DNA of 64,000 nt from Gammaproteobacteria bacterium (GCA_018828125.1 JAHJWB010000003.1:62001-126000), one strand, 5' to 3'; positions 1 through 8,724 are shown, counted from the stretch's first letter. Program-made: numbers and translations. The notes: generated by a model from the sequence alone, not told the origin.

Positions 1-656
1 ACCCCGGCTACAACGTGTGGGGCGCAGACCTGGGTATCACCTCTAACCCATCGCCCGTGCAACCGGTGGTGACCTTCCTGGCGCTGGGAACCACCGCACC
101 CACCATGCCCATGCCGCGCTCGGCGCCGTATATCAGCGTGCTGGTGGACCAGTGGATCAAGTATTCGGTCACGCGCGACGCCAACTTCAATTCGCTGCTG
201 CTCGACCCCGAAAACCCCGGCCCCTACGCCACGCGCATCAGCGACCTGAGCCGCCAGCTGGACACCAGCACCGACATCTCGGCGTTTGCCGCACGCGGGG
301 GCAAGCTGCTGCTGGCCCATGGCCTGGCCGACGTGCTGGTCAGCTCCCGCGCCACCGAGGACTACTACCGGCGCCTTCAAACACAGCTGGGCACCGACCG
401 CGTGAAATCATTTGCCAGGTACTACGAAGTGCCTGGCCTGGGCCATGCCGTCAGCACAGCCTTCAACGCCACTTGGGACTCGTTGACCACGCTGGAGCGC
501 TGGACGGAACAGGGCGTCAGCCCCTCCGGCCAGGTCACCACCGACGTGACGGGCGTTCCCGGCCGCACCCGCCCGCTGTGCGACTACCCCCAGTGGCCCA
601 AGTACAAGGGCACGGGCGACGTCAACGCCGCCGCATCGTTTGTGTGTGCTGAGTAG
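1..656 (+). CDS. Tannase/feruloyl esterase family protein, C-terminal part (gene cut by window start)
   Basis: The reading frame is open from base 3 (first residues PGYNVWGADLG) and ends at TAG 654-656, so only about the last 217 residues are present. The fragment has features of tannase/feruloyl-esterase serine hydrolases: a C-terminal LLLAHGLADVLVSS segment that would hold the acid residue of the triad, and PGLGHAVS holding the catalytic histidine. The nucleophile serine would lie upstream, outside the window. Such enzymes are usually exported and cleave ester bonds in plant phenolics or related aromatic esters. The substrate cannot be told from this fragment. A GTG at 15 is in frame but is not a credible start, because family-like sequence precedes it. 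Confidence 0.8.
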   Translation, partial: PGYNVWGADLGITSNPSPVQPVVTFLALGTTAPTMPMPRSAPYISVLVDQWIKYSVTRDANFNSLLLDPENPGPYATRISDLSRQLDTSTDISAFAARGGKLLLAHGLADVLVSSRATEDYYRRLQTQLGTDRVKSFARYYEVPGLGHAVSTAFNATWDSLTTLERWTEQGVSPSGQVTTDVTGVPGRTRPLCDYPQWPKYKGTGDVNAAASFVCAE

Positions 657-732
657 CCGGTAGTGGCCGGGGCAGGGGGCCTGCCCGCAGCGCGGTCTGG
701 TGGGCGCGTCTGCGGGCAATCGGGTACGATGG

Positions 733-748
733 CTGTATGAAAACACAG
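733..748. promoter_or_regulatory. LexA (SOS) box candidate
   Basis: CTGTATGAAAACACAG fits the CTGT-N8-ACAG LexA consensus with both half-sites perfect. It ends 46 bp before the radical SAM start at 795. Repression of that gene by LexA is inference. From memory, the Pseudomonas aeruginosa homologue PA0069 has been placed in the LexA regulon. Confidence 0.55.
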
Positions 749-794
749 TTATCAAGTCGCCGCGGAGGCAACCAGCGCCTTGCCCTGACCCACC

Positions 795-1976
795 ATGCCC
801 CCCACCGTTACCGACACGTCTGACATTCCCACACCGCCTGAAGAGGTCCGCATACCCTTGCAGGCCATTCGCGGCCGGGGCGCGGCCTCGGCCATGGCCC
901 ACCGGTTTGTGCGGGATGCGCGCGAAACGGTGGACGACGGGTGGAACCACGCGCCCTGGCCAGATGAAAGCGGCATAGATCACGCAGACGGCACCGAACC
1001 CGCCCCCGCGCTGGCCACCCGCGTGCATCTGGAGACCGCGCGCAGCGCCATCTGCGCCAATGACTCGCCAGACATCTTCTTTGAGCTGTCCGTCAACCCC
1101 TACCGTGGCTGCGAGCACGGTTGCATTTATTGCTACGCTAGGCCCACCCACAGTTACCTCAACTGGTCGCCGGGGCTGGACTTTGAAACGCAGATCATCG
1201 CCAAGCAGAACATCGCGCAGTTGCTGCGCAGCGAGCTGTGCGCGCCGCGCTATGTACCGCGTTTGCTCAACATCGGTTCGGCCACCGATTGTTATCAGCC
1301 GGTGGAGCGCGACCTGCGACTCACCCGCAGCCTCATCGAAGTGATGCGCGACGCGCGCCACCCGTTTTCACTCATCACCAAGTCAAGCGGCGTCGAGCGC
1401 GACCTGGACCTGCTGGCGCCGCTGGCCGCGCAGCGGCTGGCCGCCGTGTACGTCACCATCACCACGCTGGACCCGGCCCTGGCCCGCCGCATGGAGCCCC
1501 GCGCCGCCGCGCCCCACCGGCGCCTGCGCACCATCCGCGCGCTGGCCGATGCAGGTGTGCCCGTGGGCGTGAGCGTGGCGCCGCAAATTCCTTTCATCAC
1601 TGAAGACATGGAGCAGGTGCTGGAGGCTGCACACGAGGCCGGTGCCCGCAGCGCCTTCTACACCGTGCTGCGCCTGCCGTGGGAGCTGGACACGCTGTTC
1701 CGTGAATGGCTGCAGGTGCACTACCCGCAGCGCGCCGCCCGCGTGATGGCGCGGGTGCAAGACCTGCACAACCTTACGGACGCCCAGCGCGTCGCGGGCA
1801 AAACCTACAACAGCGACTTCGTGTCCCGCATGAAAGGCAGCGGCCTGTGGGCCGACCTGGTGCGCCAGCGGTTTGCCACCACCTGCCGCAAGCTGGGGCT
1901 GAACCGCGAACGGGTGGAGCTGGACCTGGCCCAGTTTCGTCCGGGGTTGCTGCAAGGGCAGAGCAGCCTGTTTTGA
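795..1976 (+). CDS. PA0069-family radical SAM protein (SplB-like)
   Basis: This 393-aa protein has a radical-SAM cluster motif CX3CX2C at Cys106, Cys110 and Cys113 (GCEHGCIYC), preceded by the N-terminal RGRGAASAMAHRF and VDDGW block typical of the PA0069 family (COG1533, relatives of spore photoproduct lyase). The motif binds a 4Fe-4S cluster that cleaves S-adenosylmethionine. The substrate is not established; relationship to SplB and the LexA-like box just upstream suggest a DNA-damage role, which is inference. ATG 795 is used; a GGAGG at 764-768 lies too far away to be its ribosome site and the in-frame TTG at 780 is followed by a stop. The gene stands alone. Confidence 0.9.
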   Translation: MPPTVTDTSDIPTPPEEVRIPLQAIRGRGAASAMAHRFVRDARETVDDGWNHAPWPDESGIDHADGTEPAPALATRVHLETARSAICANDSPDIFFELSVNPYRGCEHGCIYCYARPTHSYLNWSPGLDFETQIIAKQNIAQLLRSELCAPRYVPRLLNIGSATDCYQPVERDLRLTRSLIEVMRDARHPFSLITKSSGVERDLDLLAPLAAQRLAAVYVTITTLDPALARRMEPRAAAPHRRLRTIRALADAGVPVGVSVAPQIPFITEDMEQVLEAAHEAGARSAFYTVLRLPWELDTLFREWLQVHYPQRAARVMARVQDLHNLTDAQRVAGKTYNSDFVSRMKGSGLWADLVRQRFATTCRKLGLNRERVELDLAQFRPGLLQGQSSLF

Positions 1977-2000
1977 CGGGCGGTGCCGAAAAAATATGAG

Positions 2001-2050
2001 TGAAAATGGCCTCTGGCGCTTATCCATAAAGCGCGAGTAGCTATAAAAAA
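2001..2050 (+). repeat. Interspersed intergenic repeat, copy 1 (forward)
   Basis: The core GCGCTTATCCATAAAGCGC at 2016-2034 is an imperfect palindrome, with a left arm ending GGCCTCTG and a right arm GAGTAGCTATAAAA. It lies between two convergent genes. I take this reading as the forward orientation of a family with about 13 copies in the window. Confidence 0.85.
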
Positions 2051-2077
2051 CGTTGTAGGTAAAAGGGGGCTTCCGCG

Positions 2078-3142
2078 CTATGCACCCCAAAGCCCCTGCA
2101 CCACCTGCGTGTACAGCGGAATCCCCAGCACGATGTTGAGCGGGAATGTCAGCCCCAGCGACAGGCTGACGTACAGCGACGGATCCGCCTCGGGGATGGC
2201 AAAGCGCACCACCGCAGGCACCGCGATGTACGACGCACTGGCGGCCAACACCATCAGCAGCACCGCATCGCCTGCGGGCACCTTGGCCACCCATGCCAGC
2301 CCCAGCGCCAGGCTGGCGTGCACCAGGGGCCCCAGCACCGCATAGGCCAGCAGCCAGGGGGACTGGTGGCGCACCGCGGGCAGGTTGCGGGCAGTGGCCA
2401 GCCCCATGTCCAGCAAGAACAGGCACAGCATGCCCTTGAACAGGTCGCCCGAAAACGGCTGCATGGCCGCCTTGCCCGCGTCGCCGGTCACAAGGCCGAT
2501 CACCATCGCGCCCAACAGCAACAGTTGTGTGCCGTCGGTGAACGATTCATGCAGGATTTTGCCCATCGAAAAACCAGGCCCGCCGTGCCCCGCCCTTGGC
2601 GTGGCCGTTGCCACCCCGCCTGTGCCCGGGGTCGCCATGGCCAGCACCGTTGGCGTGTGGAGCGAGTGGGGCGCAGTGCCTGCAGCCGCCAGTCGCTGGC
2701 GCTGCGCATTGGCCAGCATCACCGCCAGGATGATCGCGGGCGACTCCATCAGTGCCATGGCCGCCGCCATGTAGCCACCGTAGGGCACCGCCTGCGATTC
2801 GAGGTACTGCGTTGCGGTCACAAACGTCACCGCACTCACCGACCCATACGTGGCCGCCACCGCCGCCGCGTTGAAGCCCGACAGCACCCGCCGCAGCAGC
2901 ACGTAGCCCACCAGCGGCACCACCACCGCCAGCAGCATTGCCAGGCCCAGGCTGCTCAGCACGCTGGGTGTCAGCCCCGACGCGGCCAGCGCGAAGCCGC
3001 CCTTGAGCCCCAGCGCCATCAGCAGGTAGATCGACAGAAATTTGGAGATGGCCGCTGGCATCTCCAGGTTGGATCGGACCAGGCCCGCAAACACCCCCAG
3101 GGCAAAAAACAAGATGGCAGGGTCTAACAGGCTTTGCATCAT
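2078..3142 (-). CDS. Sodium-dependent bicarbonate transport family permease (SbtA-like)
   Basis: This is a 354-aa hydrophobic protein with about ten predicted membrane segments in two halves, matching the SbtA/DUF897 family (N-terminus LLDPAILFFALGVFAGLVRS, then ISKFLSIYLLMALGLKGG). Family members import bicarbonate with sodium in cyanobacteria; in heterotrophs the role is inferred, perhaps supply of bicarbonate for carboxylases. A central hydrophilic loop of about 45 residues (roughly 150-195, rich in Ala, Thr and Pro) separates the halves, as in the family. It starts at tandem ATGs (3142, 3139) behind AAAGGAG. A LysR gene is divergent, 82 bp away, and probably regulates it. Confidence 0.85.
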   Translation of the reverse strand: MMQSLLDPAILFFALGVFAGLVRSNLEMPAAISKFLSIYLLMALGLKGGFALAASGLTPSVLSSLGLAMLLAVVVPLVGYVLLRRVLSGFNAAAVAATYGSVSAVTFVTATQYLESQAVPYGGYMAAAMALMESPAIILAVMLANAQRQRLAAAGTAPHSLHTPTVLAMATPGTGGVATATPRAGHGGPGFSMGKILHESFTDGTQLLLLGAMVIGLVTGDAGKAAMQPFSGDLFKGMLCLFLLDMGLATARNLPAVRHQSPWLLAYAVLGPLVHASLALGLAWVAKVPAGDAVLLMVLAASASYIAVPAVVRFAIPEADPSLYVSLSLGLTFPLNIVLGIPLYTQVVQGLWGA

Positions 3143-3210
3143 TCACTCCTTTTGCGGCAATGGTAGGCAGCGCAGGCTGCAAAGTAAAATCGATTCGAAT
3201 GCATTTATGT

Positions 3211-3226
3211 ATAGATAAAAATCTAT
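3211..3226. promoter_or_regulatory. Palindromic operator candidate between sbtA-like gene and LysR gene
   Basis: ATAGAT-AAAA-ATCTAT is a perfect 6-bp dyad whose right arm overlaps the first two bases of the LysR start codon at 3225. Its position fits autoregulation by the LysR protein; binding is inferred. Confidence 0.45.
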
Positions 3227-4127
3227 GAACATCACCTTTCGCCAGTTGCGGCTTTTCCTGGCGTTGGCGGAGACCGGCAGCGTCAGCGCCGCTGCGCGGG
3301 TCATGCACGTCACGCAGCCCACTGCATCCATGCAGCTGCGCGAGGTGACCCAGGCGGTGGGCCTGCCGCTGTACGAAGTCATCTCGCGCCGGGTGCACCT
3401 GACCGAGGCAGGCCAGGCGCTGGCCCGCACGGCACGCGCCATTGCGGGCGAGTGGGATGCGTTTGAGCAGCGCGTGTCCGGCGCCAAGGGGCTGACCAGC
3501 GGGCGCCTGAAGGTCGCCGTGGTCAGCACCGCCAAATATTTTGTGCCGCGCCTGCTGGGCAGCTTCTGCAAGCTACACCCGCACATCGACATCTCGCTGG
3601 AGGTCCTCAACCGCGACCACGTCATTCACCGGCTGCGCAGCAACCTGGACGACCTCTACGTCATGTCGATGCCCCCGGCCGATCTGCCGCTGGAGGACGA
3701 GATCCTCATGCCGAACCCGCTCGTGGTCATCGCCCCGGCAGGCCATCCACTCGCGCACAAAAAACGCGTCACGCTCGGCCATCTGCAGGCCGAGCGGTTC
3801 ATCCTGCGCGAAAAAGGCTCTGGCACCCGCATGGCTACCGACGCGCACTTGCGCCAGTTGGGCTTTGCCCCCGGCGCCGTGCTGGAACTGGGCAGCAACG
3901 AGGCCATTAAGGAGTCGGTGGAGGGCCAGCTGGGCGTGTCCATCGTGTCGCGCCACGCGCTGGGTGCCCACCACGACGGCCTGGCCGTGCTCAACGTGCA
4001 GGGCTTCCCTATCCAGTCGCAATGGCACCTGGTGTGGCCCAAGGGCAAGCAGCTGTCACCGATTGCGCAGGTGTTCCGGGCGCACCTGATGGGCGAGGTG
4101 GAGGGGTGGCTCAACGGCTGGCAGTAG
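3225..4127 (+). CDS. LysR-family transcriptional regulator (CbbR/CmpR-like)
   Basis: This 300-aa protein has a winged helix-turn-helix at residues 1-60 (FRQLRLFLALAETGSVSAAAR) and a LysR substrate-binding domain at about 90-295. The overall sequence resembles CbbR/CmpR-type regulators that respond to carbon status. It is divergent from the SbtA-like permease and shares an 82-bp promoter region with it, so regulation of bicarbonate uptake is the likeliest job. The effector is unknown. A short palindrome overlaps the start codon. Confidence 0.88.
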   Translation: MNITFRQLRLFLALAETGSVSAAARVMHVTQPTASMQLREVTQAVGLPLYEVISRRVHLTEAGQALARTARAIAGEWDAFEQRVSGAKGLTSGRLKVAVVSTAKYFVPRLLGSFCKLHPHIDISLEVLNRDHVIHRLRSNLDDLYVMSMPPADLPLEDEILMPNPLVVIAPAGHPLAHKKRVTLGHLQAERFILREKGSGTRMATDAHLRQLGFAPGAVLELGSNEAIKESVEGQLGVSIVSRHALGAHHDGLAVLNVQGFPIQSQWHLVWPKGKQLSPIAQVFRAHLMGEVEGWLNGWQ

Positions 4128-4150
4128 GGGGCTGGCGTTGGTGGCTGAAG

Positions 4151-4999
4151 TCAGCCCGCTCCGCGCGATTCCTGCATCAGCCAAGCCGTGGGTGACTGGC
4201 CCAGCCGTTGTGTGAAGGCCCGCGCCAGCGCGCTGGCATTGGCGTAGCCAACCTCCGGGGCCACCTGCTTGACCGACCTGCCCTGGCGCAGCAGCGACCG
4301 CGCCAGACCAATGCGCCAGGTGCCCAGGTATTCCCCAGGCGGGGTGCCCAGCGCCGCACTGAAATGCGCCGCAAATCGTGCACGCGACATGCCGGCCAGC
4401 AGCGCCATCGAGTCCAGCGTCCAGGGCCGCTCGGGCTCGGCGTGCAGCGCATTCAAAACCCGCGCCAGCCGCGCATCGCCCAGCCCGGCCAGCACGCCCA
4501 CGTCCACCAGGCGCTGCGCCATGGCGTGCCGCAGCAGCTGTATCAACAAAACCTCCACCAGCCGGTCTACCACTGCCGTGTGGCCGCAGCGCTGCGCAGC
4601 CGCCTCGGCAAACAGTGACTGCAGCACCGGCGCCAGGGCGGCGGCGTCCGCCTGCAATTGCGCCAGCGGCACCTGCATCACGTCGGGCAGACCCCGCAGC
4701 AGGGGGTTCTCGTCGCTGGGCCCAAAGTCGATGGCGGCGCTGACCAGTTCGGTCGCTGCCTGGGGCTGCCCCAGCAACAGGTGTCCGAGTGGGCGCGGCA
4801 GCAGTAGCACGCTGGGCTCGGTCACCGTCAACCGTTGTCCGGTGGTGGTCACCAGGTCCACCTGGCCCGCGCACAGCAGGTGCAGGTGGCTGCCATGGCG
4901 GGTGTCTTGCAGGTCCAGCATGCGGGGCAGTGCGCCGCTGTGCAGCACCCGCGCGTGCAGGGGGAAGCGCGCCAATAGCGCGGATAGTCGGTCAAGCAT
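4151..4999 (-). CDS. AraC-family transcriptional regulator with N-terminal cupin domain
   Basis: This 282-aa protein has an N-terminal cupin-type sensor domain (about residues 5-170, AraC_binding/cupin_6 style) and a C-terminal pair of helix-turn-helix motifs (about 185-278; MALLAGMSRARFAAHFSAALG and the later VAPEVGYANASALARAF). Such regulators often control adjacent reductases or oxidative-stress genes. It is divergent from the peroxiredoxin-like gene (about 100 bp between starts), which is the obvious candidate target. The ligand is not known. Confidence 0.88.
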   Translation of the reverse strand: MLDRLSALLARFPLHARVLHSGALPRMLDLQDTRHGSHLHLLCAGQVDLVTTTGQRLTVTEPSVLLLPRPLGHLLLGQPQAATELVSAAIDFGPSDENPLLRGLPDVMQVPLAQLQADAAALAPVLQSLFAEAAAQRCGHTAVVDRLVEVLLIQLLRHAMAQRLVDVGVLAGLGDARLARVLNALHAEPERPWTLDSMALLAGMSRARFAAHFSAALGTPPGEYLGTWRIGLARSLLRQGRSVKQVAPEVGYANASALARAFTQRLGQSPTAWLMQESRGAG

Positions 5000-5103
5000 G
5001 AGACGAATGGTATCTTGTTGGAGACGTATCGATTCATTGCGTCTCGGTATCGCGGGTACATTGGCGCGGATGCCTGACCGTTTTGCACTTTGAAGGACCT
5101 ACC

Positions 5104-5640
5104 GTGCTGATACCCCGCCAACCCGTTCCTGCCCTTTCCGTCCCCACGCTTGCGCATGGGGACTTCACCCTCGCCAGCGACGCCGCGCAACACTTCACGC
5201 TGGTCGTGTTTTACCGGGGCCTGCATTGCCCCATTTGCCTCAAGTACCTGCTGGAACTGGGCCGTCTGGTGCCCGAATTTGAGCAGCGGGGCGTCAAGGT
5301 GATCGCGCTGTCCAGTGACACGGCCGAGCGCGCGCAGGCCATGGCCGACAAGGTCCGTGCACCCGGCTTGCGCATGGGCCACAGCTTGCCGCTGGCCGTG
5401 GCGCGTGCATGGGGCCTGTACATCAGCACCTCGCGCGGCATGACGTCGATTGGTGTGGAAGAACCCGCGCTGTTCTCCGAGCCCGGCGTGTTCCTGGTGC
5501 GACCCGATGGCACCCTCTACTACGGCGCAGTGCAGACCATGCCGTTCGCGCGGCCCCATTTCGATGAGCTGCGAGATGCGCTGGACTTTGCGCTGGCAAA
5601 GGACTATCCGGCACGGGGCGAGTACACCGCCGAGGTGTAG
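5104..5640 (+). CDS. Peroxiredoxin-like (AhpC/TSA) family protein
   Basis: This 178-aa thioredoxin-fold protein carries a CPIC motif (Cys42, Cys45 in YRGLHCPICLKYL), as in the peroxiredoxin-like branch of the AhpC/TSA family; classical peroxiredoxins have a PxxxTxxC context instead. It probably reduces peroxides or acts as a thiol oxidoreductase. The GTG at 5104 is preferred because TGAAGGA lies 7-8 bases upstream; an in-frame TTG at 5083 lacks a ribosome site. The AraC regulator is divergent and two glutathione transferases follow on the same strand. Confidence 0.85.
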   Translation: MLIPRQPVPALSVPTLAHGDFTLASDAAQHFTLVVFYRGLHCPICLKYLLELGRLVPEFEQRGVKVIALSSDTAERAQAMADKVRAPGLRMGHSLPLAVARAWGLYISTSRGMTSIGVEEPALFSEPGVFLVRPDGTLYYGAVQTMPFARPHFDELRDALDFALAKDYPARGEYTAEV

Positions 5641-5777
5641 GCCCGCCAGCCCAGCAAGCGGGAAGGCACTGAACGGCGCAAGACTCTGCCCCCGCGCGCC
5701 CATGCCGCCTCGGCAGTCTTGCCCGAGCAGGGCCTTCCGACCCCATCCACTTCTTTCATCGTTTTGAGGAGCACCCC

Positions 5778-6476
5778 ATGATCAAGTTTTACTACCACCC
5801 GTCGCCCAACCCGGCCAAGGTCGCACTGTTTCTGGAAGAGGCCGCATTGCCGTATGAGGTGGTGCCGGTGGACACGCGCCGCGGCGAGCAGCACGACCCC
5901 GCGTTTCTGGCCATCAACCCGAATGCCAAGACGCCCGCGCTGGTGGACGGTGACGCCGTTGTGTTCGACAGCAACGCCATCCTGCTCTACCTGGCCGAAA
6001 AGACGGGCTTGTTCCTGCCCCAGAACACGCCCGCGGCCCGGGCGGCCATGCACTCGTGGCTGATGTTTGTGGCCACCGGCATCGGGCCGTACTCGGGCCA
6101 GTCGGTGCACTTTCGGCATGTGGCGCCCGAACCCAAGACCTATGCGCTCAACCGGTATGACTTTGAAGCCTGGCGGCACTGGAAGCTCATTGATGACCGC
6201 CTGGCCGACCGCGCGTGGATGCTGGGTGACGACTACACCATTGTCGACATGGCGGTTTGGGGCTGGGCACGCGTGGTGCCCTATGTGCTGGGCACAGACC
6301 CGTGGGAGCAGTTGCCCCACGTCAAGCGGCTGCTCGACACCATCAACGCGCGGCCAGCAGCGCAGCGCGCCGAAGCCCTAAAAACTCAACATGCGTTCAA
6401 GGCGGTTGTGGATGACGAGGCGCGGCGGGCCCTGTTCCCGCAAAACAGCCGCCTGCCTGCAGCGCCCGGAGTCTGA
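5778..6476 (+). CDS. Glutathione S-transferase family protein (first of a tandem pair)
   Basis: This 232-aa protein has an N-terminal thioredoxin-like GST domain (residues 1-80, with the NPNAKTPAL and FDSNAILLYLAEKTG glutathione-site motifs) and a helical C-terminal domain (90-205, with LGDDYTIVDMAVWGW, the usual folding-motif aspartate). It resembles the YghU/YfcG group. TTGAGGAG precedes ATG 5778. It is followed one base after its stop by a second GST of nearly the same length, so the two form an operon and probably arose by duplication. The substrate is unknown. Confidence 0.88.
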   Translation: MIKFYYHPSPNPAKVALFLEEAALPYEVVPVDTRRGEQHDPAFLAINPNAKTPALVDGDAVVFDSNAILLYLAEKTGLFLPQNTPAARAAMHSWLMFVATGIGPYSGQSVHFRHVAPEPKTYALNRYDFEAWRHWKLIDDRLADRAWMLGDDYTIVDMAVWGWARVVPYVLGTDPWEQLPHVKRLLDTINARPAAQRAEALKTQHAFKAVVDDEARRALFPQNSRLPAAPGV

Positions 6477-6477
6477 G

Positions 6478-7179
6478 GTGATCGACCTCTACTACTGGAC
6501 AACGCCGAACGGCCACAAGGTCACGATGTTCCTGGAGGAGGCCGGGTTGCCGTACCGCATCGTGCCCGTGCACATCGGCAAGGGAGAGCAGTTTGCGCCC
6601 GAGTTCCTGCGCATCGCCCCCAACAACCGCATCCCGGCGATCGTGGACCATCACCCCGAAGACGGGGGTGGGCCTTTGTCGCTGTTTGAGTCGGGGGCCA
6701 TCTTGCAGTACCTGGCCGACAAGACGAAACGCTTCATCCCCCAGGACCTGCGCGGCCGCAACACGGTGCTGCAATGGCTGTACTGGCAGATGGGTGGGCT
6801 GGGGCCCATGGCCGGACAGAACCACCACTTCGTGCAGTACGCGCCTGAACCGTTGCCCTACGCCATCGAGCGCTATGTCAAGGAAACGTCGCGTCTGTAC
6901 GGCGTGTTGAACAAGCAGCTGAGCGACGGTCGGGCATTTATCGCAGGCGACGACTATTCGATTGCCGATATGGCGTGTTACCCCTGGGTCGTCCCGCACG
7001 AAAGGCAACGCCAGACGCTGCCCGACTTCCCGCACCTGCTCCGCTGGTTGGAGCGTGTGCGCGAGCGCCCCGCCACGGTCCGCGCCTACCAACGCGCCAG
7101 CGAGATCAACACCGCACCAGTGGTCGATGCGGCATCGCGCAGCCTGCTGTTCGGGCAGGACGCTGGCGTGGTGCGCTAG
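6478..7179 (+). CDS. Glutathione S-transferase family protein, nu-class/YfcG-like (second of pair)
   Basis: This 233-aa protein begins MIDLYYWTTPNGHKV and continues FLEEAGLPY, the signature of YfcG-like disulfide-bond oxidoreductases, in which a Thr/Asn site replaces the catalytic Tyr or Ser of classical GSTs. The C-terminal domain has AGDDYSIADMACYPW. I start it at GTG 6478, one base after the TGA of the upstream GST; the upstream reading is open but unlike the family. It is co-transcribed with its paralogue. Reduction of disulfides or peroxides with glutathione is the likely activity. Confidence 0.85.
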   Translation: MIDLYYWTTPNGHKVTMFLEEAGLPYRIVPVHIGKGEQFAPEFLRIAPNNRIPAIVDHHPEDGGGPLSLFESGAILQYLADKTKRFIPQDLRGRNTVLQWLYWQMGGLGPMAGQNHHFVQYAPEPLPYAIERYVKETSRLYGVLNKQLSDGRAFIAGDDYSIADMACYPWVVPHERQRQTLPDFPHLLRWLERVRERPATVRAYQRASEINTAPVVDAASRSLLFGQDAGVVR

Positions 7180-7190
7180 TGGTGGGCAGC

Positions 7191-7258
7191 CAAAAAAACT
7201 GAATAGAAATACGTTCTATCGCTTGTTGGTAGGGTGCTGGTAGCTATCTATTTCGTAG
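7191..7258 (+). repeat. Degenerate interspersed repeat, copy 2
   Basis: The segment after the GST pair keeps the outer parts of the family (GAATAGAAATACG, CTATCGCTTG, GGTAGCTATC) but has lost the symmetrical core. I read it as a decayed copy. Confidence 0.5.
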
Positions 7259-7377
7259 CGGTCCGAAACATCGATGGGCCATGGCCGTGCTACGGCACGG
7301 GGCCGACACCCTGGTGTTGCACGGCCGCGTCGACGGGCCTGAGCGACCCCCGCAAAAACGTGCGCGGCGACACGCTG

Positions 7378-8289
7378 TTACCGGGAGCTGGGCAGGTCCC
7401 GATCCAGCATGCAGTCGATGAACGCCGTCAGCGCGGGAGAAGGGTGGCGCCGGTTGGAGTAGTACAGAAACAGCCCGGGCTTTGCCACTGACCAGTCGGC
7501 AAGCACCTGCACCAGACGCCCCTGGCCGATGTGCGCGTCCACGCGCTCGCGGTCAAACGCATACGCAATGCCCAGGCCCTGCAAGGCCGCGGCCACGCCG
7601 GTGTCCGAGTGGTTGGTGACCAGCGGTCCTTCCGCGGCTACCTCCACCCGCTTGCCTTTCTTTTCAAACTCCCAGCGGTAGGTGCGGCCGTCCACCTGCA
7701 GCCGCCAGTTGATACAGGCGTGGCCATGCAGGTCGGCAGGTGCCTTGGGCGTGCCGTGCTGCGCCAGGTAGCTGGGCGATGCCACGGCGATCATCTTCAC
7801 GTCCGGGGTCAGGCGCACGGCGATCATGTCCTTCTCCAGCCGCCCGCCCACGCGGATGCCCGCGTCGAAGCGGCCTGCAACGATGTCGCTCAGCGCGTCG
7901 TCCACCACGATGTCCAGCACCACGTCCGGGTGCGCCTGGTGAAACCGTCCCAGCCGTGGAGCGATGACCTGAGAGGCGGCCATGCCCAGCGTGTTGATGC
8001 GCAGCGAGCCGCCCGTCTGGCCCGCCGCTGCGCTGGCCTCGGCCACCGCGTCGGCCATGTCCCTGAACAGGGGCGCGATGCGCGCATACAGCTGCGCCCC
8101 GGTGGCGGTGGGTGCCACGCTGCGCGTGGTGCGGTTCAACAGCCGTGCGCACAGCCGCGCTTCCAGCTGGCGAATCGTCTGGCTCAGCGCGGAGGGCGAC
8201 AACCCCAGGTGCTCCGCCGCGCGCGCAAAGCTCGCGCGTTCCACCACGGCGGCAAAGGCTTTCAGTTCGGCAAAGTCCGATCCACGCAT
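7378..8289 (-). CDS. LysR-family transcriptional regulator
   Basis: This 303-aa protein has an N-terminal winged helix-turn-helix (residues 5-65; FAAVVERASFARAAEHLGLSPSALSQTI) and a LysR effector domain. The architecture is of the PecT/CrgA-like group that often represses a divergent oxidoreductase operon. The start ATG lies about 100 bp from the divergent NTF2-like/SDR operon, the probable target. The region between has no perfect palindrome that I can see. Confidence 0.88.
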   Translation of the reverse strand: MRGSDFAELKAFAAVVERASFARAAEHLGLSPSALSQTIRQLEARLCARLLNRTTRSVAPTATGAQLYARIAPLFRDMADAVAEASAAAGQTGGSLRINTLGMAASQVIAPRLGRFHQAHPDVVLDIVVDDALSDIVAGRFDAGIRVGGRLEKDMIAVRLTPDVKMIAVASPSYLAQHGTPKAPADLHGHACINWRLQVDGRTYRWEFEKKGKRVEVAAEGPLVTNHSDTGVAAALQGLGIAYAFDRERVDAHIGQGRLVQVLADWSVAKPGLFLYYSNRRHPSPALTAFIDCMLDRDLPSSR

Positions 8290-8391
8290 TGTGTATTGCT
8301 TTCTACATAGCTAATTCAAATTCTAGGCCATTCACTAATGGCTGCAGTCGGCGCATCCTGACGGCTTCAACCACACAAGGAGTTCCACACC

Positions 8392-8724
8392 ATGGCCACT
8401 TTGATCCTCCCCGAACCCATTGCCGCGTACTTTGCGGCCGACCAACACCAGAATGCCGACGCCGTGGCCAGGTGCTTTACGGCCCACGCTGTCGTCAAGG
8501 ACGAGGGCCGCACCCATGCAGGCGTTGACGCCATCAAGGCCTGGAAGGCCGCGGCATCTACCCAGTACACGTACACCACCAAACCCTTTGCGCTGGAGCA
8601 CAGCGACGGCCACCCGGTCGTCACCAGTCGCGTGGAGGGCAACTTCCCGGGCAGCCCGGTCGACTTGCGCTACCGCTTTCGTCTGGAGCGCGGGCTGATC
8701 GCATCCCTGGAGATCAGCGCATGA
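8392..8724 (+). CDS. NTF2-like/SnoaL-like family protein
   Basis: This 110-aa protein is a single alpha+beta barrel domain of the nuclear transport factor 2-like superfamily ([28 protein letters not shown] near the N-terminus). Members include small enzymes and binding proteins; the specific activity is unknown. ACAAGGAG lies upstream of the ATG. Its stop overlaps the start of the following SDR gene by 4 bp (ATGA), so translation is likely coupled and the two products may act in the same pathway. Confidence 0.85.
   Translation: MATLILPEPIAAYFAADQHQNADAVARCFTAHAVVKDEGRTHAGVDAIKAWKAAASTQYTYTTKPFALEHSDGHPVVTSRVEGNFPGSPVDLRYRFRLERGLIASLEISA

Noticed and set aside
738-824. Short frame beginning ATGAAAACACAG overlapping the LexA-like box
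   Set aside because: It lacks a ribosome site and overlaps the radical SAM gene in another frame; no support as a gene.
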